DNA of 64,000 bases from Thermoanaerobacterium xylanolyticum LX-11 (lineage in GTDB: Bacteria; Bacillota; Thermoanaerobacteria; Thermoanaerobacterales; Thermoanaerobacteraceae): assembly GCF_000189775.2 (NCBI RefSeq), contig NC_015555.1, positions 1,747,001-1,811,000 of the forward strand. Direction: 5' to 3'. Below are positions 45,242-59,440 of this stretch, piece by piece; position 1 is the first letter of the stretch, and every line of letters starts with the position of its first letter. The notes below the pieces were generated by a model. That model worked only from the letters and a program-made list of their open reading frames with translations. It did not search any database and had not been told where the DNA came from. Position numbers and translations under genes: made by a program.

Positions 45242-46990
45242 ATGTTTGACAAGGTAATTAAAAAATTTGGAGATCTAAGTATATCCTCTAAAATAGTGTT
45301 GTATTACTTGTTTGTGCTTATTATTTCGATTTCTTTTCTTTCGATTGCATACCAAGAGATAAATAATAATATAACCAGCAACAAGGTTATGCAGGTTTCA
45401 AATGAAATTGTCTCAAATATCAATTCCAGCATAGAATCGTTAATAAATACTGTAGACAACCAGTCTAAAATATTAATATCGAGTCAGATTCTGCAATCAG
45501 CTTTAGCAAATGGAAATGCAGGAAACTATGCAAGCTATATACAGCCAATGAGCAAATACTTGTCGGATTTTTTAAACTTTAACGACTTTATTTCATCCAT
45601 ATATATTTTTGACAACATGGGAAACGAATACTTTGTTGATAATGTTTCTTTTAAAAGCATAAGCTTGTCCACAATAAAGACAGCTAAATGGTATGACAGA
45701 CTGGTAAGTTTAAATGGAAAATATATATTAGAAGCAAATGATGGAGATCTTATTGACCAAAGCAGTGGTAATAAAGGATATGTATCTTTCATAAGAGTCA
45801 TAAACGATATAAACAGTCAGAAATCAGCCGGAATCATGATAATAAATATTTCTGAGTCTTATTTGTACAAGTATATAAATAGCTCAATAAATACCTATAC
45901 GTCTGGTATAATAATAAGAGATGAAAAAGGAAATACAATAATTAAGCCGACAAACATCAGCAAAAATTTAAACAGTGAAATATATACATTCATCAATCCA
46001 AATGGCTCAACAGTTAGGAAGATAGATGGTAAAGTCTATATAATATCAGACTTGAAAAATGACTTTGGCTGGAATATCATAAGCATAACACCGTTTAATG
46101 AACTTAATAGCCAATTTTGGATCTACAATATAATACTTCTTTTTGTCATAGTCATAAACATCGTATTGCTTTTGCTGGGGCTTCTATTTATATCGCTTTT
46201 TATATCGCAACCTATAGTAAAGTTAGTAAACTCCATGAAAGGTATAAAAGACGGTAAATTTGAAAAAGTAGACATCGTGACAGGAAATGACGAGATAGGT
46301 ATGTTAAAAGACGTGTACAACAAGATGATAGACGAAATAAAGAAGCTTATCGGCGATATAATAAATGAGCAAAAGATGAAAAGAAAACTAGAGCTGGAAG
46401 TAATGCAATCGCAGATAAAGCCTCATTTTCTGTTTAATTCTTTTGATGCAATAAGTGCATTGATTTTGATAAATGACACAAAAAGCGCCAGCAAAATTGT
46501 AAAAGCCTTAGGAAAGTTTTATAGATCTTTTTTGATGAACGGCAACGAAGAAATAACAATAAAAGAAGAACTTGAAATAATAGATAATTACCTTACAATC
46601 CAAAAGATACGCTTCGGAGACAAATTTGACGTCATAAAAGAGATTGACGATAGGACATTGCCTTATAAAATACCGAAGCTGATACTTCAGCCTTTAGTAG
46701 AAAACGCATTAAACCACGGCGTAAGAGGAAAAGACGGACAAGGCATAATAACAATAAAATCCCTTTACGATTTAAATCAAATAATTCTTATTGTCTCTGA
46801 CAATGGAAAAGGCATGAGTGAAGAAAAATTAAAAGAGATAGAATCTGGTCAATCAAAAGGAGTTGGGCTCAGATCTACGATTGAAAGGCTAAAAATTTAC
46901 TACAATTATAACGATGTTGTGAAGATTCAAAGTAAGCCAGACAAGGGAACAACTATCATAATAACTATTCCTATAAATAAGGAGGACTAA
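45242..46990 (+). CDS. Sensor histidine kinase, YesM/LytS-like class
   Basis: This 582-residue sensor has membrane segments at about residues 18-38 and 296-321 with a sensory domain of about 255 residues outside, then HAMP, His_kinase (H395 in QIKPHFLFNSFD) and HATPase (N box LVENALNHGV, G box DNGKGMSEE). Such kinases with AraC-type partners commonly sense extracellular or binding-protein-delivered oligosaccharides. The ATG at 45242 has AAAGGAG upstream; an in-frame start at 45194 lies almost on the predicted transcription start. The regulator gene follows after one base. Confidence 0.93.
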   Translation: MFDKVIKKFGDLSISSKIVLYYLFVLIISISFLSIAYQEINNNITSNKVMQVSNEIVSNINSSIESLINTVDNQSKILISSQILQSALANGNAGNYASYIQPMSKYLSDFLNFNDFISSIYIFDNMGNEYFVDNVSFKSISLSTIKTAKWYDRLVSLNGKYILEANDGDLIDQSSGNKGYVSFIRVINDINSQKSAGIMIINISESYLYKYINSSINTYTSGIIIRDEKGNTIIKPTNISKNLNSEIYTFINPNGSTVRKIDGKVYIISDLKNDFGWNIISITPFNELNSQFWIYNIILLFVIVINIVLLLLGLLFISLFISQPIVKLVNSMKGIKDGKFEKVDIVTGNDEIGMLKDVYNKMIDEIKKLIGDIINEQKMKRKLELEVMQSQIKPHFLFNSFDAISALILINDTKSASKIVKALGKFYRSFLMNGNEEITIKEELEIIDNYLTIQKIRFGDKFDVIKEIDDRTLPYKIPKLILQPLVENALNHGVRGKDGQGIITIKSLYDLNQIILIVSDNGKGMSEEKLKEIESGQSKGVGLRSTIERLKIYYNYNDVVKIQSKPDKGTTIIITIPINKED

Positions 46991-46991
46991 G

Positions 46992-48599
46992 ATGTCAGAA
47001 AATAACATTAAGGTATTTATAATAGATGATGAATATTTAGAAAGAAGTCTTTTAAAACAATGCATAAATTGGGAATCGTTAGGAATGGAAATTGTAGGTG
47101 AAGCCTCAAATGCAAATGAAGGCATAAAATTAATCGATGAGCTAAAGCCAGATATCGTATTTACCGACATAAAAATGCCTGGTATAGACGGCATTGAGTT
47201 TAGTGAATTTATTTTAAAAAAACATCCATCGCTTATCATTATAGTCCTTACAGGTTACAATGATTTTAATTACGCCCAAAAATCTGTAAAATTAGGAATT
47301 TTTGATTTTTTGCTTAAACCTATTGACGAAAATGAAGTCTTAAACACAGCAAAAAAAGTGAAATCGTACATCGAAGTGAAGAAAAAAGAAAAGAAAGAGC
47401 TTGAAGATCTAAAAAAGCAATTATATGAGAACCTGCCTTATTTGAAGGAGCGTTTTTTAAACGAGCTTATAACCAGCAACTTACCTGAAAGTTCAATAAA
47501 TGAAAGGCTTGAATTTTTTAAGCTACATTTGAAAAATGAAAATTTTCAAATTGCTGCGATAGAAATCGCAAATTCAGCCGATTTAAATGAAGAATCTCGA
47601 TTGATTCAAAACTTTAAAGTCAGTAACTACGTTAAAAGCTATTTTAAAAAATTAAAAAATATCATTGTATTCTCTGACCAGATGAATAGAATCATCATAT
47701 TAAGCAACGATGAGAAGATAGACCTATATAAAATTTGCATGCGTCTTAAAAACAAAATAAATAAAGAGCTTGATTGTACTTTAAATATCGGCATCGGCAA
47801 CATAAAAGAAAACATCGGCGAAGTTAGAACGTCCTACATGGAGGCCATCGATGCATTAAATTATCACATTGCTGTTGGAAACAACAACATAATACATTAT
47901 AGAGATGTTCAATTTAAAGAAAGTAAATCAGAAAGTGACACAATGCATCTTTTAAATGAATTAAAATTTTATCTGAAATCTGGATTAGAAGACGATGCTA
48001 TAAATACTGTAAAAGAAGTTTTCTCTTTGATCGATGTTAAAAGTGAAAATGCGCTTAAGTTAATACATGTTAGTGCATTAAACATTATTTCTGTTTGCTT
48101 CTCGGTTTCTCTCGAATTAAAAGAGAATTTTGACGACATCTATTTATCTGAAATAAACACATACAACAAAATAGTAAATATAGAGACGTTGCCTGAGATG
48201 ATAGAATTCTTATCATCCATCGTAATAAACACAATAAAAGCTGTCAATAAAGAACAGATTAGCAACATAAATAATTTGATTGATGATGTTAAAAAGTTCA
48301 TAGAGGAAAATTTAAGCGACAGCAATTTGTCACTATCATTTGTAGCAAAGCATTTTTACTTAAACCCCAGCTATCTAAGCAGGACATTCAAAAAGGAAAC
48401 AGGCATAAACTTCATAGAATACCTGACAAATAAGCGAATGGAAAAAGCAATAAGCCTTATTAAAGAGAAAAACATGAAGTCATTTGAAATCGCCAATGCC
48501 GTAGGCATACAAGACCCAAACTACTTCTCATCGTGTTTTAAAAAATACACAGGCTTAAACGTAAGCGAATATAAAAAATTAATAAAAAATACAGTTTAA
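46992..48599 (+). CDS. Response regulator with AraC-type DNA-binding domain, YesN-like
   Basis: This 535-residue protein has a receiver domain (acidic pocket D12-D13, phospho-acceptor D59 in FTDIKMPG, switch lysine in LLKPID), a helical middle region and a C-terminal double helix-turn-helix of the AraC family (about residues 430-530: LSFVAKHFYLNPSYLSRTFK and SFEIANAVGIQDPNYFSSCF, each cited as a unit). AraC domains bind direct repeats spaced about two helical turns apart, which fits the 21-bp repeats upstream of the three binding-protein genes. It is cotranscribed with the kinase. Confidence 0.93.
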   Translation: MSENNIKVFIIDDEYLERSLLKQCINWESLGMEIVGEASNANEGIKLIDELKPDIVFTDIKMPGIDGIEFSEFILKKHPSLIIIVLTGYNDFNYAQKSVKLGIFDFLLKPIDENEVLNTAKKVKSYIEVKKKEKKELEDLKKQLYENLPYLKERFLNELITSNLPESSINERLEFFKLHLKNENFQIAAIEIANSADLNEESRLIQNFKVSNYVKSYFKKLKNIIVFSDQMNRIIILSNDEKIDLYKICMRLKNKINKELDCTLNIGIGNIKENIGEVRTSYMEAIDALNYHIAVGNNNIIHYRDVQFKESKSESDTMHLLNELKFYLKSGLEDDAINTVKEVFSLIDVKSENALKLIHVSALNIISVCFSVSLELKENFDDIYLSEINTYNKIVNIETLPEMIEFLSSIVINTIKAVNKEQISNINNLIDDVKKFIEENLSDSNLSLSFVAKHFYLNPSYLSRTFKKETGINFIEYLTNKRMEKAISLIKEKNMKSFEIANAVGIQDPNYFSSCFKKYTGLNVSEYKKLIKNTV

Positions 48600-48621
48600 G
48601 GAGATGCTTATGCATCTCCTT
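48598..48621. terminator. Stem-loop between the response regulator gene and axe1
   Basis: Perfect 10-bp stem AAGGAGATGC (48598-48607) with GCATCTCCTT (48612-48621). It overlaps both stop codons of two convergent genes that are only 20 bases apart. T-rich sequence follows some bases later on the minus strand. Confidence 0.65.
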
Positions 48622-49582
48622 ATGCATTTAGTTCCAATATAAACTGCATCGCCAAATCTTCAAACCCTCTCATAGGCTCATGTCCATAATCGGGATACAC
48701 TTTTATATCCTTTTTTGATTTTATGTTGTTGTAAGCTGCAAAAACAGTTGACGGCGGACACACTTGATCCATAAGCCCAACGCACATTAAGACGTCGCCT
48801 TTTATCCTTTTTGAAAGATTTTTAACGTCTATATATCCAAGCTTAGTAAATATCTCATTCTCCCTTTCATGCCTTGGATCAAAAAGCCTAAAATAGTCTG
48901 TAATCTCTTGGTAGGCATTTTTAGCAAGGTCTAAATCCCATACTCTCTTATAATCAGACAAAAATGGATATTCAGATACTACTTTGCGTATCCTTGGCTC
49001 CAATGCTGCACACACTAATGATAGCCCTCCCCCTTGTGATGGCCCCATGACTGCAACTCTATCTTCATCGACTTCTGGCATATTCATTACTATTCCAGCC
49101 AATTGGGCAGTATCTAAGAAAATATGCCTAAAAAGCATGTTGTCAGCATCATCGTCTAACCCTCTTATAATATGCCCATTTAGAGTATTTCCCTTTACAC
49201 CGCCAACATCTTGAGACTGCCCTCCTTGACCTCTTGCGTCCATAGCCACAACAGTAAAACCTGCCGCCACATAATTTAATTTGTCATTCCAGTCACCTGA
49301 ATTTGATGAATATCCATGAAATCTTATCAGCGCTGGATGTTTTCTCTCTGTCTTAGGCTTTATATACTTTGCATGGATTCTTGCACCACGCACACCTGTA
49401 AAGTACAAGTCGTAGCACTCTGCAAAAGGCACTTGAAAGCTACTTTTTTTGAGTTCAATCTTAGGATCAATTGACCTCATCTCATCTAAAGCCCTCTCCC
49501 AATACTCATCGAAATCTTCAGGGCATGGATTTGTACCAGTATATTCTTTTAGTTTTTGCAATGGCATATCAAAAAGTCCCAT
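48620..49582 (-). CDS. axe1: Acetyl xylan esterase, CE7 family
   Basis: This 320-residue alpha/beta hydrolase has no signal peptide, so it removes acetyl groups from imported xylo-oligosaccharides in the cytoplasm. The catalytic triad is S182 (GPSQGG), D272 (GLMDQVCP) and H301 (DYGHEP). The CE7 marker RGQGGQS is at residues 117-123. Length and sequence match the hexameric T. saccharolyticum Axe1 as I remember it. It is the last gene of the minus-strand glucuronoxylan cluster, 21 bases after xynB, with AGGAGG upstream. Confidence 0.95.
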   Translation of the reverse strand: MGLFDMPLQKLKEYTGTNPCPEDFDEYWERALDEMRSIDPKIELKKSSFQVPFAECYDLYFTGVRGARIHAKYIKPKTERKHPALIRFHGYSSNSGDWNDKLNYVAAGFTVVAMDARGQGGQSQDVGGVKGNTLNGHIIRGLDDDADNMLFRHIFLDTAQLAGIVMNMPEVDEDRVAVMGPSQGGGLSLVCAALEPRIRKVVSEYPFLSDYKRVWDLDLAKNAYQEITDYFRLFDPRHERENEIFTKLGYIDVKNLSKRIKGDVLMCVGLMDQVCPPSTVFAAYNNIKSKKDIKVYPDYGHEPMRGFEDLAMQFILELNA

Positions 49583-49603
49583 TTTAAATCCTCCTAAATC
49601 ACA

Positions 49604-53166
<3,563 letters not shown>

Positions 53167-53195
53167 TTAAAACACCTCTTCTTAAGATTATGAAT

Positions 53196-54266
53196 TTATT
53201 CTACCTTTATAGCTTTTGTTTGAGCTTCTAACGCCAATTCTATAGCTTTAAAAATGTGCTCCTGCGTCATGGCATTTTCTGTCCTGTTTAATGAGTCCAG
53301 TATCAAGTCCCCAAAGAAAGGAAATCCTACCTTTCCACTCACATCTATAAAAAATTCACCGTCTTTGTTTACTAAGTACACATGGTCTGGAGCATTTTCT
53401 CTTGCAACATCGATGTACTTTCTAAGCTCTATGTAGCCATCTGTACCTAAAATAAACAGCCTTCCATCGCCCCACGTGCCAAGCCCATCAGGTGTAAACC
53501 AATCAAGCCTGAAATAGCCTGTTGCGCCATTATCGCCAATTAGCGTTACATCGCCAAAGTCCTCAAAAGTAGGGTACTGTTTATGATTGTAATTTGCTAC
53601 TTTCGCTGATTGAACCTTTGCGTCTTTTGCACCTGTAAAGAACAAAAATTGTTCTATCTGATGGCTTCCTATGTCACACAGTATGCCTCCAAATTTGTCT
53701 TTTTCGTAAAACCAGTCTGGCCTTCCTTTTCCTTCTCTGTGTGGTCCCATTCCTAATACTTGTATTACTCTGCCTATTGCTCCTTTTTCTACCAATTGTC
53801 CAGCATAAACTGATGCTTCATTGTGAAGCCTCTCTCCATAATACACGGCATATTTTCTATTTGTCTTTCTAACTTTTTCTTTTGCTTTTTCTAATTGCTG
53901 CCATGTCGTCATTGGAGGTTTATCTGCAAAGTAGTCTTTTCCTGCATCCATTGCTTTTAAGCCTATGTCACATCTTTCTGATGGTATTGCTGCACTTGCT
54001 ACCAATTTAACTGAGTTATCCATCAGTATTTCATCTTCGCTGCGAGCTTTTTTGGCAGTAGGAAATGCTTTTATGAATCTTTCAACTTTCTCTGGGTCTT
54101 TGTCGTACACCCATTTTACTTCAGCACCTGCTTCTATTAATCCTTTTGTCATACCGTATATGTGTCCGTGGTCTAATCCAATTGCTGCAAATTGAAATTC
54201 TCCATCGCTGCAGACTTTTTTAGCTTTGCTTTCAGGCATATAGTACATACCGTTTTCTCTGCTCAT
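53196..54266 (-). CDS. Gfo/Idh/MocA family oxidoreductase (1)
   Basis: This 356-residue NAD(P)-dependent sugar oxidoreductase has a Rossmann start FAAIGLDHGHIYG, the family DKPP motif (equivalent to EKP) near residue 118 and a substrate-side loop GGILCDIGSHQIEQ with the catalytic-type D-x-x-x-H. The substrate is unknown; its place between alpha-glucuronidase and xylosidase genes suggests a uronic acid, methylglucuronate or xylose derivative. ATG with GAGGAGG upstream. 29 bases separate it from the GH52 gene. Confidence 0.85.
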   Translation of the reverse strand: MSRENGMYYMPESKAKKVCSDGEFQFAAIGLDHGHIYGMTKGLIEAGAEVKWVYDKDPEKVERFIKAFPTAKKARSEDEILMDNSVKLVASAAIPSERCDIGLKAMDAGKDYFADKPPMTTWQQLEKAKEKVRKTNRKYAVYYGERLHNEASVYAGQLVEKGAIGRVIQVLGMGPHREGKGRPDWFYEKDKFGGILCDIGSHQIEQFLFFTGAKDAKVQSAKVANYNHKQYPTFEDFGDVTLIGDNGATGYFRLDWFTPDGLGTWGDGRLFILGTDGYIELRKYIDVARENAPDHVYLVNKDGEFFIDVSGKVGFPFFGDLILDSLNRTENAMTQEHIFKAIELALEAQTKAIKVE

Positions 54267-54284
54267 TTGGTGTTCCTCCTCTAT

Positions 54285-55445
54285 TTACTTAATATCTCTT
54301 CCAAATGTTATGCGTTCGTCATTGAAATTTTCTACAAACGTTTTTTTCTCATAAAAATGAGGCACTCTTGCCATTATGCCATTTACTGTGTAGAATGGAT
54401 CATCTTTCTCAAGTGGCAATTTGACAGCTTCTTTTGTTGTAGCTGCTTTGTATATGGCAGTTATAAGCTCTATGGCATTTCTTCCGTCGATACCACTTAC
54501 CAAGATTTCATTACTTGATTCTAACGCTTTTAATACATCGTCAATCTGTGGAGTGTGCCCTGTGTACTTTGTTTCTTCCAAGCTGTCATAGTATTCCTGT
54601 ATTTTCTTTTCCAATTCTTCGTCTTCTCCAGATGGGAAACCATTGCTGGACGCTGTTGACGCATATACTTTCCATGGCACTGATATCCTGGCCTTTTTCC
54701 CTTGAAGCACAATTTGTTGTTCTTCTCCATGGTGCACGACTGAACTGGTTATCTGAGCCAACGCACCATTTTTATACTTTAGTATGGCTATTGATATGTC
54801 TTCAACTTCTGCGTTGTCATGTGCAACATTGCTCATTACAGCCTGTACTTCTTCGGGCATACCCAAAAGCCATATAAGCATGTCTATATGATGTATTGCA
54901 TGATTTAATGTGCAACCACCACCTTCTTTTTCCCATGTACCTCTCCACCATAGGTCGTAGTACGAATGACCTCTCCACCAAAATGAGTCAACTTGTGCAT
55001 GTACTATATCACCTGCTAAACCTGACTCTACGATCTTTTTTAGTTTCATGAACTGAGTCCTGAAGCGATTCTGCGCTATTACTGAAAGAATCTTTTTGTT
55101 TTTCTTTGAGGCTTCAATCATCCTGTCACACTCTTCTAACGATGATGCCATCGGTTTTTCTACGATTACATGTTTCCCTGAATTTAAACTTTCTACGGCT
55201 ATGTCAGCATGTGTATATGGTGGCGTGCATATGTCCACCAGATCAATATCTTCTCTTTTCAATATTTCTCTGTAATCACTGTACAAAGTGGCATCTTCTA
55301 AGCCAAACCGCTTCTTTTTTTCATAAGCCTTGTCCTCGTAGATATCAGCTATAGCGACGACCTTGCACCTGTCTTTAAACTCCAAAAAGCCTTGTATGTG
55401 GGCAGATGAAATATTACCTGCCCCAATTATGGCTATATTAATCAT
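54285..55445 (-). CDS. Gfo/Idh/MocA family oxidoreductase (2)
   Basis: This 386-residue enzyme has the Rossmann motif AIIGAGNISSAH, the VEKPMA motif and the GGGCTLNHAIHHIDML loop with catalytic-type residues. It belongs to the same family as the next gene but is not a recent duplicate. The ATG at 55445 has GGAGGAAG upstream and starts directly at the Rossmann strand; an in-frame ATG at 55469 would add eight residues. The pair may carry out coupled oxidation and reduction of a sugar from glucuronoxylan, which is inference. Confidence 0.87.
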   Translation of the reverse strand: MINIAIIGAGNISSAHIQGFLEFKDRCKVVAIADIYEDKAYEKKKRFGLEDATLYSDYREILKREDIDLVDICTPPYTHADIAVESLNSGKHVIVEKPMASSLEECDRMIEASKKNKKILSVIAQNRFRTQFMKLKKIVESGLAGDIVHAQVDSFWWRGHSYYDLWWRGTWEKEGGGCTLNHAIHHIDMLIWLLGMPEEVQAVMSNVAHDNAEVEDISIAILKYKNGALAQITSSVVHHGEEQQIVLQGKKARISVPWKVYASTASSNGFPSGEDEELEKKIQEYYDSLEETKYTGHTPQIDDVLKALESSNEILVSGIDGRNAIELITAIYKAATTKEAVKLPLEKDDPFYTVNGIMARVPHFYEKKTFVENFNDERITFGRDIK

Positions 55446-55534
55446 ACTAAACTTCCTCCAATCAATCAACTAAGTTATTAATCTAAATTTTTCGATTTTT
55501 ACTGTATTTCTACATCAATCTCTCCCTGAGACAG

Positions 55535-57604
55535 CTATTCATAAATTTTCCTTCCATGTTCATCTTTTATGCCAGTCTTCCTGTAAAAATAAGTGTTTAC
55601 AACATCTCTCCACTCTTTAGCGTCAACTACCTGTATGTCAAACCTCTCTAACACTGCTTTATACGTCTCATCATCTATCTTGCCTTTCAACTTTATCCAA
55701 GCTTCTCTCATTTTTTCTGCACGCTCTACACCTTCAAAATGTGTATCGTATATGTGTTGGATAACTGTCTTACCTGATTTTAGCTTGTGACTGTACGGTA
55801 CATGGTGGAAAAATAGCAAAAACTCATCAGGACATGTATCTATATTTTCGTACATCTTTGCAACAGGCTCTTTGTACTGCGCCGTATAACCTGTACCTGT
55901 TTCTACAGTCCTATCGACGCCTATCCCCTTAAAATCTGCGTAGTGATACGTACCCCAATGGGAATATTCATAGCCATCAATATTAGGGCCGTAATGATGA
56001 CCTGGGTTTACCATCCATCCTATTCCAAGAGGACTTGTGTACTCTTCGTATATCTCTCTCGATTCTAAAAGCATCGGTACGACTGTATTCAAAACATCCT
56101 CATCACATCCAAATGTAAGCCTCACCCATTCCTCAGCAATCTCTCTTGATGAAAAATCCGGATTCCAAGCAAGCCTCCCAAAGCCATAAAGATTCGATTG
56201 TGCAAGTGGATGTCCTGTCCATGACGCACTATCACCTATGTTCGCTACACCAACAATTCCACCGTGCTCTGAGCCAAACAGACTGCCGTTTACAACTTTC
56301 TTTACAAACGAACCTTCTCCTTTTGCAAATGTATCAAAGTCTAAAGCTTCCTTCCAAAGTGGCACAAGGTAACATAAATGTTTCTGTTGTCCTGTATACT
56401 CTTGAGTAATCTGAAACTCCATAAAAACATTTGTCTTTTCCATTGCACCAAACAATGGTGTAATCGGTTCTCTAATCTGAAAATCCATCGGTCCATTTTT
56501 AACTTGCAAAACCACATTATCCATAAATTTCCCATCTAATGGCTTGAAATTGTCATAGGCAGCTTTCGCTCTATCTGTAGAACGGTCTCTCCAGTCTACC
56601 ATGCAGTTATATACAAAAGTCCTCCAAATAACAATGCCGCCATATGGCTTTAATGCCTCAGCCAACATATTTGCACCATCTGCATGATTGCGGCCGTATG
56701 TGAATGGTCCAGGTCTAAACTCTGAATCTGCTTTTACTAAAAACCCACCGAAGTCAGGAATGTAACTGTATATTTTTGATGCTACATCTTTCCACCACTT
56801 CTTAACTTCATCGTTAAGCGGGTCTGCAGTAGAAAGACCACCTATTTCAACAGGGGATGCAAAATTTATGCTTAGATATGTCTTTATGCCGTAACCTCTA
56901 AAGACATCTGCGATCCTGGCAACATCAGGCAAAAATTCATCTGTAATAAGCTTAGTTTCTTGCTCATGCACGTTGACATTATTTATTACAACGCCATTTA
57001 CTGCAATGGATGCAAGCAGCCTTGCATAATCTTTTATCCTCGAAAGATCATCAACTATGCGATTATCTTTAAAGAAGATAGATTTTCCTGCATACCCTCT
57101 TTCAATATTGCCATCCATGTTGTCCCAATGATTTAATATCCTAAAATCATTTTGAGGATTGTCAATGCACAATGCATCTTCCAGACTTTTACCGCTAAAT
57201 ATAGATCTTATGATGTGAAAAACGCCGTATAAAACGCCTTTTTCGCTTCCACCGATTATAGACAGTACATTGTGATTATCCTTTTTTACAACATTTAATG
57301 CAAAGCCTTCACTTTTAAGTTTTCTTTCTAAATCCACTTTTAATCCTTCTGCCTTAAAATCATCCAGTGTGCCTATAAAAATGCAATTTGACTTTGGCAT
57401 GTAATCTAAAACTTCTGCTTCTTCTACAATACTTGATAAAGCTTTTTTAAGCTCTTCAACAGCATTATTTATAATTCTATCACTGCTTTTAACTACAATA
57501 TATTTAAAATAGTCCTTATACCCATCAAATACTTTATCATCACAAAGTACATACTTAAGCCAACAATCGTACATACTGGCAGCAAATTTCCTCTCGCTAA
57601 TCAT
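55535..57604 (-). CDS. aguA: Alpha-glucuronidase, GH67
   Basis: This 689-residue cytoplasmic enzyme removes (4-O-methyl)glucuronate from the non-reducing end xylose of imported aldouronic acids. From the ATG at 57604 the catalytic set is E295 (KADSEFRPG), D374 (GPMDFQ) and E402 (ITQEY), with the same spacings (79 and 28 residues) as E285/D364/E392 of Geobacillus AguA. The ATG has GGAGA nine bases upstream; an in-frame GTG at 57613 is too close to that box. It follows the binding-protein gene and its stem-loop. Confidence 0.94.
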   Translation of the reverse strand: MISERKFAASMYDCWLKYVLCDDKVFDGYKDYFKYIVVKSSDRIINNAVEELKKALSSIVEEAEVLDYMPKSNCIFIGTLDDFKAEGLKVDLERKLKSEGFALNVVKKDNHNVLSIIGGSEKGVLYGVFHIIRSIFSGKSLEDALCIDNPQNDFRILNHWDNMDGNIERGYAGKSIFFKDNRIVDDLSRIKDYARLLASIAVNGVVINNVNVHEQETKLITDEFLPDVARIADVFRGYGIKTYLSINFASPVEIGGLSTADPLNDEVKKWWKDVASKIYSYIPDFGGFLVKADSEFRPGPFTYGRNHADGANMLAEALKPYGGIVIWRTFVYNCMVDWRDRSTDRAKAAYDNFKPLDGKFMDNVVLQVKNGPMDFQIREPITPLFGAMEKTNVFMEFQITQEYTGQQKHLCYLVPLWKEALDFDTFAKGEGSFVKKVVNGSLFGSEHGGIVGVANIGDSASWTGHPLAQSNLYGFGRLAWNPDFSSREIAEEWVRLTFGCDEDVLNTVVPMLLESREIYEEYTSPLGIGWMVNPGHHYGPNIDGYEYSHWGTYHYADFKGIGVDRTVETGTGYTAQYKEPVAKMYENIDTCPDEFLLFFHHVPYSHKLKSGKTVIQHIYDTHFEGVERAEKMREAWIKLKGKIDDETYKAVLERFDIQVVDAKEWRDVVNTYFYRKTGIKDEHGRKIYE

Positions 57605-57685
57605 TATTATCACTCTCCGTAATTCAATTATATACTAAATAATCCCATCATTTTGAACATTTAAGTAAATTTGCCTCACTAACAT

Positions 57686-57721
57686 TTTTCCCTTTGAAGG
57701 CATAAGCCATCAAAGGGAAAA
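57686..57721 (-). other. Intercistronic stem-loop after the aldouronate binding protein gene
   Basis: Perfect 12-bp stem TTTTCCCTTTGA (57686-57697) with TCAAAGGGAAAA (57710-57721), 18 bases after the stop. No T run follows on the transcribed strand, so mRNA protection is more likely than termination. Confidence 0.7.
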
Positions 57722-57739
57722 TAGAATAAACATCAACCA

Positions 57740-59407
57740 TTATTTGTTTTTGCTGCTTTTGTATACATCGTTTGTAAGTTTAACTAATTGATCTACACCT
57801 TTAGCATTACATTGTTGAACATAACTATCCCAATCTTTATCAAGTGATGCCACACCTGTTATAAATTTGTATGTCATCTGCTGTACATAATCAGCCAATG
57901 GTTGATTTAACATATTATACTGTTCTCTTTGACTTTCGGTAAATGGTACAGGTGGAGGTACAGGAAGCCATTTTCTTTGTGTATTTGCATCATTTTCAAA
58001 CTTTAATACTTCAGGTGTCATCATTGATTCAGCAAGATCTTTTGGACCCCCATAAATAAGTGCAAATACACCGCCAGAGAAGCCGTAATCCTTCTGCAGG
58101 TTCTTTGTACCGCTTGGATTCAGATTCATGAAGTTTACATCAGGCATAAGCTGGAACTTGCCGTTGACTTTCTGATAAGTTACACCTTCAACACCCCACT
58201 TTGTAAGCGTCTCACCTGCTTCACTGTACCACAACCAGTCTACAAACTTAAGAAGTTGTGGGAAGTTTGGATCGTCTTTTGCTTTAGATGATATCATTAT
58301 ACCGTTTTCAAGACGGCTACCTGCTAAAACAGCACCTTTTGGACCTGCTAATGGCAAAATCTGTGTAACTTTAAAATTACCTTTTCCTAAAGTATCATTC
58401 ATCCTATTTATTAAACTATTTTGAATCTCCTGTGTATTTGTCATGATGACAAATGACTTACCTGTTACAAATTTCTGTATTGCTTGGTCATCTGTCTGTG
58501 TGAAGCTGGCTGGATCAAGAAGCCCTTCTTTTACAAGCCTGTTAAAATATGTTAACATATCTTTGTATTCTTGTGATGTTGGATAGAACTCCCAATCATC
58601 TTTTGAACTGTTGTACAACACATTTCCAGTCGTCCAATCATAAAGTCCGTCACTACTTGATACTGGAATACCAAAAGTTGGAGCCGCATTAAGGAGTAAA
58701 GCTTTACCCTGCCATCTATCCGACATAGGATATGTGTTTGGATATATCTCTTTTAATTTTTTCAATGCTGATTCCAATTCATCCCATGTGTTTGGAATCG
58801 GTATATTATTTTTCTCAAATATATCTTGTCTAATAGCAAGTGAATATTGTATCGAATAAGTTTGATGTAACATTGGCAAAACGTAGAATTTTCCATCGGC
58901 TTGCTTTAATGAATTGATGTCATTTTGTAGTCCCCACTCTTTTACTTCTCTTGAGAAGTTAGGCATTTGATTTATATAGTCGCTTATTGGCAGTATAGCA
59001 CCTGATGAAACAAATGGTATTTCTTGCCCCGGATAAGTCTTTGGAATTATCTCTGGTGCCTGTCCTGAGCTAATAAGAAGGCTTCTCTTTTGAGAATAAT
59101 CACTCATTGGCACTATAGTGAGTTTAAGCGTAACATTAGTAGCATCTTTTATGGCTTTCCACAATAGCCAGTCTGGCTTATATGGGTAATTTGGATGGTC
59201 GCTATACAGCATCGTAAATTCCAATGGCTTATCTGATTTAAAATGTAAATTTTGTGGATCGTTATTGTTTGTGGCAGTCTGAGTTTGTTTGCTTGTATTG
59301 TTGCTGCTGGACGAAGAATTTTTATTTCCGCAGCCTGATAGCAAAACACCTACAACCAAAACCACAACTATCAAAAACGACAACAATCTTTTTGCGCTTT
59401 TACTCAT
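57740..59407 (-). CDS. Oligosaccharide (aldouronate) binding lipoprotein
   Basis: This 555-residue LplA/LipO-type solute-binding protein has lipobox LLSGC (Cys26), an Asn/Ser-rich spacer and a binding domain starting LEFTMLYSDHPNYPYKPDWL, cited by its first residues. Its place between LplB/LplC-type permeases and alpha-glucuronidase suggests methylglucuronoxylo-oligosaccharides as ligand. ATG with GGAGG upstream. An IS has been inserted between it and the permease genes, starting 34 bases before its start codon, so its original leader and any upstream promoter are cut off. Confidence 0.9.
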   Translation of the reverse strand: MSKSAKRLLSFLIVVVLVVGVLLSGCGNKNSSSSSNNTSKQTQTATNNNDPQNLHFKSDKPLEFTMLYSDHPNYPYKPDWLLWKAIKDATNVTLKLTIVPMSDYSQKRSLLISSGQAPEIIPKTYPGQEIPFVSSGAILPISDYINQMPNFSREVKEWGLQNDINSLKQADGKFYVLPMLHQTYSIQYSLAIRQDIFEKNNIPIPNTWDELESALKKLKEIYPNTYPMSDRWQGKALLLNAAPTFGIPVSSSDGLYDWTTGNVLYNSSKDDWEFYPTSQEYKDMLTYFNRLVKEGLLDPASFTQTDDQAIQKFVTGKSFVIMTNTQEIQNSLINRMNDTLGKGNFKVTQILPLAGPKGAVLAGSRLENGIMISSKAKDDPNFPQLLKFVDWLWYSEAGETLTKWGVEGVTYQKVNGKFQLMPDVNFMNLNPSGTKNLQKDYGFSGGVFALIYGGPKDLAESMMTPEVLKFENDANTQRKWLPVPPPVPFTESQREQYNMLNQPLADYVQQMTYKFITGVASLDKDWDSYVQQCNAKGVDQLVKLTNDVYKSSKNK

Positions 59408-59440
59408 ATAAAATATCCTCCTCTTAATTATTGAATATTC